A DNA stretch of 23,289 bases from Chloroflexota bacterium. Its GTDB lineage: Bacteria; Chloroflexota; Chloroflexia; Thermomicrobiales; UBA6265. The notes under the pieces are model-generated. The model worked only from the letters and a program-made list of their open reading frames with translations. It made no database searches and had not been told where the DNA came from. Each line of letters begins with the position of its first letter. The first letter of the stretch is position 1. Positions 8,029-15,890 of the stretch are shown here, piece after piece. A program made the position numbers and the translations under genes. The DNA lies in assembly GCA_023389575.1 (NCBI GenBank), contig JAEWEG010000088.1, positions 1 through 23,289 on the forward strand. Reading direction: 5' to 3'.

Positions 8029-8034
8029 AGTGTA
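8029..8034 (-). promoter_or_regulatory. Possible -10 box (TACACT) for the ABC operon
   Basis: On the minus strand TACACT precedes ATG 7999 by 30 bases and GTG 7987 by 42 bases. It is the same hexamer as that in front of the hydrolase gene at 18986. No -35 box is recognised. Confidence 0.3.
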
Positions 8035-8062
8035 CGGACACTTCAAATGCCAGAGGCGGGAA

Positions 8063-8084
8063 TGCCCGCTCGGCCAGGCGGGCA
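8063..8084. repeat. Inverted repeat in the divergent intergenic region
   Basis: TGCCCGC (8063-8069) and GCGGGCA (8078-8084) are perfect complements around 8 bases. It sits between the ABC operon and the DUF1326 operon, 29 bases upstream of the ABC -10 candidate, and could be an operator for either. The rest of the 286-base gap shows no gene. There is a possible TATAAG box at 8218-8223, 68 bases before the DUF1326 start, flanked by an imperfect dyad ACCCCT (8205-8210) / AAGGGT (8221-8226). Confidence 0.35.
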
Positions 8085-8285
8085 ATCACCGGGAATCGTC
8101 TCCGCGCGCTGGAACGATCTGACCGGCGAGCACGGGAGGCATGGTGGCGCGAAACGTAGGTATCGCCTCTCGTTATTTGGGTATGCCGCTCCCATGTGTC
8201 ACCTACCCCTGCCGGCCTATAAGGGTGATGCGTCCCATTTCATAGGTTCTCCGGACCCAGTCCGTCGAGTTGATGAGGAGCATCA

Positions 8286-9047
8286 ATGAACCTCTCGAGA
8301 TTCACCCGGGCCCCCGATTTCTTTCGCACCAGTCGTCGCGCCTTCCTGGGGAAGGGCGGCGCCGTCATCGCCGGTGGCGCGCTTGCCGCGCATGCCGGGC
8401 ACGTTGCATCCGCCGCGCACACGGAAGGGACACCCGCCGCCATGACTTACCATGTTGAAGGACGACTGCTCGAAGTGTGTACCTGCAATATCCTCTGCCC
8501 CTGCTGGGTCGGTGAAAACCCGGATGGGGGAATCTGCGATTCGGCCCTTGCCTGGCAGATCGATTCCGGCCAGATCGAAGGGGTGGATGTGTCCGGGCTG
8601 GCCCTCGGCCTCTCCGTGCACATTCCCGGCAACGTGCTGGAGGGTAACTGGCGGGCGGTCGTCTACGTTGACGATCGCGCGACCGAGGCACAGGAAGGCG
8701 CCATGTTGAAGGTCTGGACCGGCCAGCTTGGCGGGCCGATCGCCGACTTCGCCGCCCTGATCGGCGAGGTGATTTCGGTCGAACGGGCCGACATCAGGTT
8801 CGATGTCGTGGAAGGCACCGGCACCCTGGCGATTGGCGAGAACGTGCTGGCCGAACTGGCGCCATTCAAGGGCGCCACCGGCATGGTCACCGCACTGCAC
8901 GAATCGGTCTTCTCCACCATTCCCGGGTCGCCGGCCTTCGTTGGCAAGGCCTCACGGTTCTTCCGGGACGAAGAGGCGCACGGACTTTCGAGCGTCGACA
9001 TCTCCGGTTACAACGCCATCCAGGGTGAATTCGTCTTCGAGGCCTGA
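8286..9047 (+). CDS. DUF1326 domain protein with Tat signal peptide
   Basis: A 253-residue protein. Residues 1-44 form a twin-arginine type signal: S-R-R-A-F-L-G at 16-22, a weakly hydrophobic Ala/Gly core, and cleavage near A-S-A. The DUF1326 domain then starts with its hallmark cysteine cluster CTCNILCPCW (Cys65, 67, 71, 73) and a fifth cysteine, Cys84, in GENPDGGIC. These cysteines are the obvious metal-binding candidates. DUF1326 proteins have no settled function but often sit next to DUF2182 membrane proteins, as here. The versions I know lack a signal peptide, so export by Tat, which moves folded and often cofactor-loaded proteins, is unusual. GAGGAG (8275-8280) lies 5 bases before the ATG. 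It is the first gene of a probable three-gene operon. Confidence 0.88.
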   Translation: MNLSRFTRAPDFFRTSRRAFLGKGGAVIAGGALAAHAGHVASAAHTEGTPAAMTYHVEGRLLEVCTCNILCPCWVGENPDGGICDSALAWQIDSGQIEGVDVSGLALGLSVHIPGNVLEGNWRAVVYVDDRATEAQEGAMLKVWTGQLGGPIADFAALIGEVISVERADIRFDVVEGTGTLAIGENVLAELAPFKGATGMVTALHESVFSTIPGSPAFVGKASRFFRDEEAHGLSSVDISGYNAIQGEFVFEA

Positions 9048-9062
9048 ACGGGCATACAGACA

Positions 9063-9092
9063 GGCTACCCCCGGACCCATCCGGGGGTAGCC
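9063..9092 (+). promoter_or_regulatory. Perfect 13-bp hairpin just before the DUF2182 ribosome site
   Basis: GGCTACCCCCGGA (9063-9075) pairs fully with TCCGGGGGTAGCC (9080-9092) around a CCCA loop. There is no following T tract. Instead the ribosome site GGAGG (9097-9101) begins 4 bases later. It may be a partial terminator or a stability/processing element that sets different levels for the first and second gene. Confidence 0.6.
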
Positions 9093-9108
9093 GAAAGGAG
9101 GTCACATC

Positions 9109-9900
9109 ATGGCGACCATCGCCCAACCAGAGTCCAGCCCCAGCACCCGGCCCGATCTCCTGCCGGCTGCCCTGATCATCGCTTCGTGGGTGTTGATGGC
9201 CCTGCTGATGACGGGCGACCACACTCACCACCTCTCGCACGACTCGATCCTGGACGGGCGCACGGTTCCCGCACTTTCCACCCTCCTGCTGTTCCTGGCC
9301 GCGTGGCAGGTGATGACCGGCGCGATGATGCTGCCCTCGAGCCTGCCGCTGATCCAGATGTTCATCGCTGTGAGCCGGAGGCAGGAGCATCGCCGCCTGG
9401 TGATGACCGTCTTTCTCGGCGGGTACTTCGCCGTGTGGACCGGGTTCGCCTTCGTTGCCCTCGCCTTCGATGGCGTGGTGCACGCGGTTGCCGGCCAATG
9501 GGCCTGGCTGGCCGAACGCCCGCACCTGATCGCGGGGTCGGTGTTGCTGACAGCCGGGGCGTTCCAGTTCAGCAAGCTCAAGGAACGGTGCCTGGATGCC
9601 TGCCGCAGCCCAATGGGGTTCCTGTTCCAGCACTACCGGCGCGGCACGAAGGGCGCGTGGAACCTCGGCATCCGTCACGGCCTGTTCTGCCTCGGGTGTT
9701 GCTGGGCACTGATGCTGGTGATGTTCGCGGTTGGCATTGGCAGCCTGGCCGGGATGGCGGGCCTGACCGGGGTGATGATCATCGAGAAGTCGTTCTCGTG
9801 GGGGCGACGCATCGTCCCCGTCGTTGGGATCGCCCTGATCGTATGGGGCATCGCCCTCATGATCGCGCCGGATGTCCTGCCCTCGGCCCTGCAGGTGTGA
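9109..9900 (+). CDS. DUF2182 integral membrane protein, putative metal-binding
   Basis: A 263-residue polytopic membrane protein of DUF2182 (COG5486, annotated as predicted metal-binding integral membrane protein). The family motif MMLPSSLPLIQMF lies near 71-83 and the conserved late segment FCLGCCWALMLVMFAVG near 195-211 holds three cysteines inside a membrane helix. An H-rich loop, GDHTHHLSHDS near 38-48, follows the first helix and may face outside. A ribosome site GGAGG lies 7 bases before the ATG. It is the second gene of the DUF1326 operon, 61 bases after the first. The pairing with a Cys-rich exported partner suggests membrane handling of a metal or of thiols. The family name and topology are seen or known; the role is inferred. 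Confidence 0.88.
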   Translation: MATIAQPESSPSTRPDLLPAALIIASWVLMALLMTGDHTHHLSHDSILDGRTVPALSTLLLFLAAWQVMTGAMMLPSSLPLIQMFIAVSRRQEHRRLVMTVFLGGYFAVWTGFAFVALAFDGVVHAVAGQWAWLAERPHLIAGSVLLTAGAFQFSKLKERCLDACRSPMGFLFQHYRRGTKGAWNLGIRHGLFCLGCCWALMLVMFAVGIGSLAGMAGLTGVMIIEKSFSWGRRIVPVVGIALIVWGIALMIAPDVLPSALQV

Positions 9901-9920
9901 TAACCACGGGAGACATGCAC

Positions 9921-10154
9921 ATGATTCGCCGATCAACAACACTTGCCGTCGTCGTCTTCCTGTTTCTTGCCCTTCCAGCGCTCGCCCACAACGGGGAGAA
10001 CCACTCCCACGAGTCGGATACCAGCACCGTCTGGCTCGGCGCCATTGGCGTATTCGTGGTGGCCGCGCTCGTCTTCAGCCTGGTTCGCCGCCACGACCCC
10101 CCGGCTGGGATCGATCAGGGCGATCCGGACGACCCGATCGATCGCATCCATTGA
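9921..10154 (+). CDS. Small exported or membrane protein with His-rich segment
   Basis: A 77-residue protein. An N-terminal signal or anchor segment (TTLAVVVFLFLALPALA, cleavage possible after ALA at 22) is followed immediately by a His/acid-rich stretch HNGENHSHES. A second hydrophobic helix (VWLGAIGVFVVAALVFSLV) and a polar tail rich in Asp and Pro come next. ATG 9921 was preferred over the in-frame ATG 9915 because GGGAG (9907-9912) lies 8 bases before the former. It starts 20 bases after the DUF2182 stop, so it is the third gene of that operon. I do not recognise a family. The HNGENHSH cluster just outside the membrane suggests metal binding, in keeping with its neighbours. Confidence 0.7.
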   Translation: MIRRSTTLAVVVFLFLALPALAHNGENHSHESDTSTVWLGAIGVFVVAALVFSLVRRHDPPAGIDQGDPDDPIDRIH

Positions 10155-10158
10155 TTCG

Positions 10159-10171
10159 CCGGGCCGCCCGG
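10159..10171. terminator. Very small GC hairpin between convergent stops
   Basis: CCGGG (10159-10163) pairs with CCCGG (10167-10171) around a 3-base loop, in the 18 bases separating the stop codons of the His-rich protein gene and the LuxR-type regulator gene. It could slow transcription from both sides, but the stem is short. Confidence 0.3.
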
Positions 10172-10172
10172 G

Positions 10173-12833
10173 TCATTCCGGCACGACACCAGCCTCGCGG
10201 CCGAGCGCCACGGCCGCGGCTCGCGTCGCCACGTTCAGCTTCGCCAGGATCGAGGAGACGTGGTGCTCCACGGTCCGCTTCGACAGGTAGAGCCGCTGTG
10301 CGATCTCCGCGTTGGTCGCATCACGAGCAACCAGGACCAGTACCTCGGTCTCGCGAGGCGTGAGCATGCCAAAGGCGGCCCGCGTCGCCGCTCGTGGCCC
10401 GCGCCGGATATTGCGGAAGCCCAGGGATCGCATCCTATCCGCCACCTTCCCGGCATCCGCGCTGGCGCCTAACTGGTCGAAGGTAGCGAGCGCCGTCCGG
10501 AGTGCTGCCTCCTCTGTCCCACTGGCAAGCGCCCGGGCTTCCTCCACGGGCAGGCCGCGATCCCGCCAGAAGCTGGCCGCTTCCCGCCAGGCACCGTCAA
10601 TCTCGAGCCGGTACGGCGTGGCGATCGCGCACCCGGCCGGCACAGGCGATGGATGCCCCGACCGGTGCCTCCACAGGGACATCTGTCCGGCCATCCAGGA
10701 CTCCCCGCGTTCGCAGGCCAGGTCGATTGCCGCCGAAGCCTCCGTGTTCGTCGCATCGTTGTCGCCCGCGAGCCAGGCAGCCTCGGCCCGGGCGACCCGG
10801 ATTCGGCCGATCCACTGCAGTTCACCCAGCCGATCGGCAAGGCTCAGGGCTTCATCGAGGGCATCGCCGGGCATTTCCGACCGGCGTGCGCACGCCAGCC
10901 CAACCGTTTCCAGGGCAACGATCCGCGACATTTCCTTGGCGCGGGAATGGCGGGCTACCGCGTTGGCTTCCTGGATGGCGTGCGGCCAATCGCCAACGGC
11001 GAGATGGAGCGCGGACTCCCGAGCCTGCATGCACAGGTGCATCACCGACAGGTCATGGTCGGCGGTATAGGCGAGCCCGGCATCGAGATAGGTCCGCGTC
11101 TGGTCCAGCCGGCGCTCGTCCCACGACATCCAGGCCAGGTTGGAATAGGCCTGGGCGACTTCATCCTCCAGGTTTTCACGAAGCGCAAGGTCGACGGCTC
11201 GACTCAGGAGGTCGTAGCCGGTGGTGTCGTGTTCGTCTCGACGGAGACACCGGGCCGTGCCGATATTGATGAGCGCGTGGACGAGCGATGGGGCATCGGA
11301 GAGGTGTTCCGCCAGCGCAATCGCGCGCTCGCCCCACTGAATCGCTTCTTCGACGTCGTGCGCAAGCATCCGGAGCTGGGACATGTGGCTCAGCGCCATC
11401 GCCATCTCCCGGCTTCGCGGGAAGGGCGCCAGGATATCGAGCGCCTGCCTGGCCAGGGTTGTGGCCTGGACGGTATCTCCCGAAAACCAGGCATACAGCG
11501 ACAGCAACCGCACGCTTGTGCCATGGGCCAGCACGTCGTTCAGCGTGGAGCGGATGGCAACGGTCTCAGCCTGGGCGGAAACGGCGGCATGCAGGTGTCC
11601 GGTCAGGTAGTACTCGTAGGCGCCAGCCTCGAGAAGGCTCGCGCGGCTGTCAGGGGGTTGCTGGCCTGAATGCCGGAGCGCGCGCTCGTATTGTGCGGCT
11701 GCTTCCCTGTGCGATTTATAGGCTACAGCGTCTTCCGCGGCGGCAATGGCGTGCGTGAACGCGGCGCTCCCATGGGCGGCCTCCTCGGCATGGAAGGCAA
11801 GCAGGGCATGATCGCGTTCGAATCGTGAATCCGCCCTGATGGCGGCGTAGGTTTGCCGGTGCAGCGCCATGCGCCGCATTGGGGAGATGGTATGGGCAAT
11901 GGCATCCCGAACCGCCGCATGCCGGAATTCGATCGCTTTCCCGGTGGGCCGGAACAACCCTATAGCCAGGCATTCCTCCACCGTGTCGTCGAGCGGGTTT
12001 CCATGCACCGACCGGAGGAGGTCGAGGTCGACCGTCACCCCGATCGTGGCGGCGGCTTCCAGCATTGCGCGCGCATCCCGCGATAGCTGGCTCACCCGGG
12101 CGAGGATCGCATCCTGGAGCACGACCGGGGCCGTCGTTCCGGCATCGAGGATCTCGCGCACCATGAAGGGGTTGCCAGCGGTGTAGTTCCGCAATTCCAG
12201 CGGATCGATCGCCCTGCCCTCGGCCAATGTGGCAACCGCCGCCTCCGAGAGTGGCGGCAGGATCATCCGGCGAACGCCGGGCGCGGTGGCGAGGTCGCCC
12301 AGCACCCGGCGCAACGGGTGGGTCGCTGGAATCTCGTCGTCCCGGTACGTGGCGATAATCAGCGTATGTGTGCCTGTAATCCGGCGCCCGAGGTAATGCA
12401 GGAGATCGAGCGAGGCATCGTCGCCCCAGTGCACATCCTCACCCACGAGGACGGAGAATCCCGGCGCCCGTTCGAGGGCCGCAAGCACTGCACGGAAGAC
12501 TGCCTCGCGGGGCGCACGGCTGGTCAGGAGGCGCTCCACTTCGGGCCCCAGGGCGAAGGCGACATCCATCAGCGGGCCAAGCGGGCCATGCACGTGACGG
12601 CTATCGCAGGTGACGGCCGGTATCACATTGGCATCGGACAACGTGGCGCAGAATTGCTTGACCAGGGTGGTTTTGCCGATACCCATCTCCCCGCCGATGA
12701 AGACCATTCGGCCGGTTCCTTCCGCGGCCTCATCGGCGTACTGGCGCAGCAATCCCATTTGGGACTCGCGCTCGAGTACGATGGGTCGCGTGAATGTCTG
12801 GGGCGCGGGGGACTCGCTCTGCCGAATAGCCAT
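10173..12833 (-). CDS. Large ATP-binding LuxR-type regulator (LAL/MalT-like), copy A
   Basis: An 886-residue cytoplasmic regulator. Residues 18-280 form an AAA/STAND ATPase with Walker A GGEMGIGKTT (47-56) and a Walker B-like VLVGEDVHWGDDAS near 125-138. The middle is TPR-like helical repeats. The last 65 residues are a LuxR helix-turn-helix (LTPRETEVLVLVARDATN..., SKRTVEHHVSSILAKLNV). In this family ATP and an inducer bound by the repeat region switch on DNA binding. It is a close paralogue of the gene at 13119-15770, in tandem on the same strand, with the same Walker A numbering from the start chosen here. The frame is open to 12905, but ATG 12833 was chosen because that start and its leader match copy B. 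No ribosome site is visible before either copy. Confidence 0.88.
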   Translation of the reverse strand: MAIRQSESPAPQTFTRPIVLERESQMGLLRQYADEAAEGTGRMVFIGGEMGIGKTTLVKQFCATLSDANVIPAVTCDSRHVHGPLGPLMDVAFALGPEVERLLTSRAPREAVFRAVLAALERAPGFSVLVGEDVHWGDDASLDLLHYLGRRITGTHTLIIATYRDDEIPATHPLRRVLGDLATAPGVRRMILPPLSEAAVATLAEGRAIDPLELRNYTAGNPFMVREILDAGTTAPVVLQDAILARVSQLSRDARAMLEAAATIGVTVDLDLLRSVHGNPLDDTVEECLAIGLFRPTGKAIEFRHAAVRDAIAHTISPMRRMALHRQTYAAIRADSRFERDHALLAFHAEEAAHGSAAFTHAIAAAEDAVAYKSHREAAAQYERALRHSGQQPPDSRASLLEAGAYEYYLTGHLHAAVSAQAETVAIRSTLNDVLAHGTSVRLLSLYAWFSGDTVQATTLARQALDILAPFPRSREMAMALSHMSQLRMLAHDVEEAIQWGERAIALAEHLSDAPSLVHALINIGTARCLRRDEHDTTGYDLLSRAVDLALRENLEDEVAQAYSNLAWMSWDERRLDQTRTYLDAGLAYTADHDLSVMHLCMQARESALHLAVGDWPHAIQEANAVARHSRAKEMSRIVALETVGLACARRSEMPGDALDEALSLADRLGELQWIGRIRVARAEAAWLAGDNDATNTEASAAIDLACERGESWMAGQMSLWRHRSGHPSPVPAGCAIATPYRLEIDGAWREAASFWRDRGLPVEEARALASGTEEAALRTALATFDQLGASADAGKVADRMRSLGFRNIRRGPRAATRAAFGMLTPRETEVLVLVARDATNAEIAQRLYLSKRTVEHHVSSILAKLNVATRAAAVALGREAGVVPE

Positions 12834-12845
12834 GGTCTGAATCGA

Positions 12846-12863
12846 TCTCGCGCGAGCGGCTGC
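12846..12863 (-). promoter_or_regulatory. Palindrome-containing leader element before copy A
   Basis: An 18-base block identical to 15783-15800 in copy B contains the self-complementary decamer CTCGCGCGAG (12847-12856), which lies 13 bases before the start codon. It is placed where a ribosome site would be expected, so it may control translation or be an operator. Confidence 0.5.
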
Positions 12864-12950
12864 CATGAGCGACAGGAGACGATGCCATGTGCCGCGGATC
12901 AGCACCCGGCGCGGATTCGTTGGGCGCGGATTGCGCCTCGGCGTGCCTCC

Positions 12951-12956
12951 ACTTTA
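12951..12956 (-). promoter_or_regulatory. Possible -10 box (TAAAGT) for copy A
   Basis: On the minus strand, TGCTAAAGTGGA at this point matches TGCTAGAGTGGA before copy B. It lies about 120 bases upstream of both starts, within a block (12903-12963) conserved between the two leaders. The conservation could reflect recent duplication rather than function. The remaining gap up to 13118 shows no gene. Confidence 0.35.
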
Positions 12957-13118
12957 GCACCACGCCGTACCACGGACATCTTTTCTCGAAGTGCCGGATT
13001 CTGGCCGCACGCCTGGAGCATCGTTGGCCAGTGACAAGGTGAGAGATGGCGGGGCATCCCTGGTCACCGCGGCGACTTTGGGCCCCGGAAGGGCTTTCTC
13101 CCTGGCGGCGGTAACGAT

Positions 13119-15770
13119 TCAGTCTGGCAGCAACGTGGCAGCTCGTCCCTTGGCAACTGCCTCACCCCGCGTTGTCACATTGAGCTTCGCCAGGATTGAC
13201 GAGACGTGGTGCTCCACCGTTCGCTTCGACAGGTAGAGGCGTTGGGCGATGTCCGCGTTCGTGGCGCCACTGGCCATCTGGGCGAGGACATCGACCTCGC
13301 GGGCTGTCAGCTTGCCGAACGTGGCCCGGGTGGCGGCGTGCGGACCCCGGGGGATACCGCGGAAACCAAGCTCCCGCAGGCGCCTGGACGTTCTCTGGGC
13401 GTCAGGTTGGGCACCGATCCGGTCGAGGATGGCCAGCGCAGCTCGCAGGTCGAACTCCTCCGTCGAACACGACAGGGCGCGGGCTTCCTCCAGCGAATTG
13501 CCCCGCGCGCGCCAGGATTCCGCCGCATCGCGCCACCGCCCGGCCCGCAACTGGCGGTATGGCTCCGCGATGAGGGCATCGTCGATGTCTGGCCATCCCG
13601 CTCCCGATCGCCACAGCCACATCGCCAGCGCCCCGGTGATCCAGGGGTGAGGCCGTTCCAGGGCGAGAGCGAGCACCGCGTTGACTTCGTTAGCCATGCG
13701 TTTCGGGTCGTTCTCCAGCCAGGCAAGCTCGGCCCGCGCCGCTCGCACCGGTCCCAGCCGCTGGAACTCCAGGGTTGGCGTTGCCCGTTCCAGGGCCTGA
13801 TCGAGCTCGTCCCCGCCGAAGTCGCCGCGTCGAATCCTGCTCAGCCCCCGGGCCACGAGCGCGACGATCATCGCCACGGGAATCGCCACCTGATGGTCGA
13901 GGACGTGCTGGGCGACCCTGCTGGCATCGTCCCACTTGCCGACCGAAACCAGGAGCTGTGCCCGTAGCGCCAGGAGGTAGTGGTGCATCTGGGTCAGGTC
14001 GTGAACGTCGGTATAGGCGATTCCCTGGGCCAGGTAGCGCTCGGCCGCGTTGACATCGCCCTCCCAGCATGCGTCCCACGAGAGATTGATCATCGCCCGG
14101 GCCGCGTCGTCGGTCAGGTGGTTCGCCTCGGCCAGGTCGCGCGCCGCCAGCAGGAGCGACGTGCCGGACTCCCCTTCGTACATGGATGTCGCCGATCCAA
14201 CATTGATCATGGCGTGGACGAGGGTGGCGGTGTCGCCCAGGTCGGTGGCCAGCGACATTGCCCTGGTGCCCCATTCGATCGCCTCGGGACGGTTGTGCCC
14301 AAGCATGCACAGTTGGGAATAGGCGCTGCACGCCCGGGCGAACTCGCGGCTTTCCGGGAACTCGCGCAGCACCTCGAGCGCTTTCTTGCTGTTGTCCATG
14401 GCCTGGGAGGTCATGCCCCTGGACCAGTAGTAGCGGGAGATCTCCCGCATCGCATCCCCGTATCCCAACCTGTCGCCGGTGGTCTGTTTGATCCGGATCA
14501 GTTCCTCCTGCAGCCGTACCGCCTGGTCCATGTCGCCGCTCAGGTAGCTCTCGTACGCGCAATGCTGGAGCAGGTCCGCGCGCCGGGCCGGCGGCTGCCG
14601 GGGACAGTGGCGGAGCGCGCGCAGGTACTGGGCCACCGCCTCGCGATGTGATTCGTACCGCTCGGCCTCCCGGGCGGCGGCCACGGCGTGGGTGAGGGCG
14701 GCTGTGCCATTGGCCGCCTCCTCGGCGTGAAACGCATGGAGGGCATGGTCGCGATCGAATCGTGGGTCCGCCTCGATCGCCGCGTACACCCGTCGATGCA
14801 GGGCCAGGTGTTGCACCGGGGTAATGGTGCTGGCGATCGCGTCCCGCACCGCCACGTGGCGGAACTCGATGTCCTTGCCGGTGGATCGGAACAATCCCAC
14901 CGCCAGGCACTCCTCCACCGTGTCGTCGAGCGGGCGTCCATGCACCGACCGGAGGAGGTCGAGATCGACCGTCACCCCGATGGTGGCCGCCGCTTCCAGC
15001 ATCGAGCGTGCCTCCGCCGACAACCGGCTCGTGCGGGCCAGGATCGCGTCCTGGATCACGACCGGGGTCGTGGTGCCGGCATCGAGGATCTCGCGCACCA
15101 TGAACGGGTTGCCGGCGGTGTACTCGCGGAGTTCCACGGGGTCGATCGCGGTGCCCGCCGCCAGCGTCGCCACCGCCGCCTCCGAGAGTGGCGGCAGGAG
15201 GACCCGGCGCACGCCGGGCGCGGTGGCGAGGTCGCCCAGCACCCGGCGGAGCGGATGGGCCGCCGGTATCTCGTCGTCCCGGTAGGTGGCGAGGAACAGG
15301 GTGCGGGTTTTCGCGATACGGCGGCCAAGGTAGTACAGCAGGTCGAGCGAGGCATCGTCTCCCCAGTGCACATCCTCACCCACGAGGACGGAGAATCCTG
15401 GCGCCTGTTCTAGGGTGGTGATCACCGCCCGGAACACCTCCTCGCGAGGGGCGCGATTGACCAGCAGGTGTTCCACCCCCGGCCCGAGGGCATGCGCGAC
15501 ATCTCTCAGCGGGCCGAGTGGACCGTGGACGTGCAGGCCATCGCATGAGACGGTCGGTATCTGGTTGGCATGGGGCACGGTTTCGCGGAATCGTTCGACC
15601 AGGGTGGTCTTGCCGATGCCCATCTCCCCGCCGACGAAGACCAGCCGGCCATTTCCGGCGGCGGCCTCGGCGGCATACTGGCGCAGGAGCGCCATTTGGG
15701 ACTCGCGTTCGAGGAGCAGGGGCGGGGCTGATGGCGGGGTGGCCGATGCCTCTTGCTGCCAGGTAGCCAT
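13119..15770 (-). CDS. Large ATP-binding LuxR-type regulator (LAL/MalT-like), copy B
   Basis: An 883-residue paralogue of copy A with the same architecture. The ATPase domain has Walker A GGEMGIGKTT at 47-56, a VLVGEDVHWGDDAS segment, and the stretch around EYTAGNPFMVREILDAGTT near 240. Helical repeats follow, then a C-terminal LuxR helix-turn-helix (LTAREVDVLAQMASGATN..., SKRTVEHHVSSILAKLNV). Similarity to copy A is strongest in the ATPase and HTH ends and weaker in the repeats. This suggests the two keep the same switch and DNA-contact mode but respond to different signals. ATG 15770 lacks a visible ribosome site and is preceded by the same palindromic element as copy A. It is transcribed toward copy A, with 285 bases between its stop and the copy A start. 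Confidence 0.9.
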   Translation of the reverse strand: MATWQQEASATPPSAPPLLLERESQMALLRQYAAEAAAGNGRLVFVGGEMGIGKTTLVERFRETVPHANQIPTVSCDGLHVHGPLGPLRDVAHALGPGVEHLLVNRAPREEVFRAVITTLEQAPGFSVLVGEDVHWGDDASLDLLYYLGRRIAKTRTLFLATYRDDEIPAAHPLRRVLGDLATAPGVRRVLLPPLSEAAVATLAAGTAIDPVELREYTAGNPFMVREILDAGTTTPVVIQDAILARTSRLSAEARSMLEAAATIGVTVDLDLLRSVHGRPLDDTVEECLAVGLFRSTGKDIEFRHVAVRDAIASTITPVQHLALHRRVYAAIEADPRFDRDHALHAFHAEEAANGTAALTHAVAAAREAERYESHREAVAQYLRALRHCPRQPPARRADLLQHCAYESYLSGDMDQAVRLQEELIRIKQTTGDRLGYGDAMREISRYYWSRGMTSQAMDNSKKALEVLREFPESREFARACSAYSQLCMLGHNRPEAIEWGTRAMSLATDLGDTATLVHAMINVGSATSMYEGESGTSLLLAARDLAEANHLTDDAARAMINLSWDACWEGDVNAAERYLAQGIAYTDVHDLTQMHHYLLALRAQLLVSVGKWDDASRVAQHVLDHQVAIPVAMIVALVARGLSRIRRGDFGGDELDQALERATPTLEFQRLGPVRAARAELAWLENDPKRMANEVNAVLALALERPHPWITGALAMWLWRSGAGWPDIDDALIAEPYRQLRAGRWRDAAESWRARGNSLEEARALSCSTEEFDLRAALAILDRIGAQPDAQRTSRRLRELGFRGIPRGPHAATRATFGKLTAREVDVLAQMASGATNADIAQRLYLSKRTVEHHVSSILAKLNVTTRGEAVAKGRAATLLPD

Positions 15771-15782
15771 GGTCTGGATCGC

Positions 15783-15800
15783 TCTCGCGCGAGCGGCTGC
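15783..15800 (-). promoter_or_regulatory. Palindrome-containing leader element before copy B
   Basis: It has the same 18-base block as at 12846-12863, with the palindrome CTCGCGCGAG at 15784-15793, again 13 bases before the start codon. The flanking leader has diverged more than this block. Confidence 0.5.
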
Positions 15801-15884
15801 TGGCGGTGGCGCGAGGGACCCCGCGCGAAACCTTCAGTACCCGGCGCGAATCATGGGGCGCGCGTTGCGCCACGGCGTGCTTCC

Positions 15885-15890
15885 ACTCTA
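15885..15890 (-). promoter_or_regulatory. Possible -10 box (TAGAGT) for copy B
   Basis: It is the counterpart of the box at 12951-12956, in the conserved distal leader block (15839-15898), about 120 bases before the start. No -35 box is evident. Confidence 0.32.

Noticed and set aside
8000..8089. A 30-residue N-terminal extension of the ABC ATPase up to 8089
   Set aside because: It would run over an inverted repeat and a promoter-like TACACT box and adds sequence unlike the family, so a start at 7999 or 7987 fits better.
13040..13118. A long-loop inverted repeat after the second LuxR-type gene (GTTACCGC with GCGGTGAC on the minus strand)
   Set aside because: The arms pair with one wobble across a loop of about 37 bases with no T tract, too weak to call a terminator.
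13690..14910. A 406-codon minus-strand frame inside the second LuxR-type gene
   Set aside because: It is a shifted frame of the same strand with Arg/Gly/Pro-rich nonsense; the other frame encodes continuous repeats and conserved motifs.
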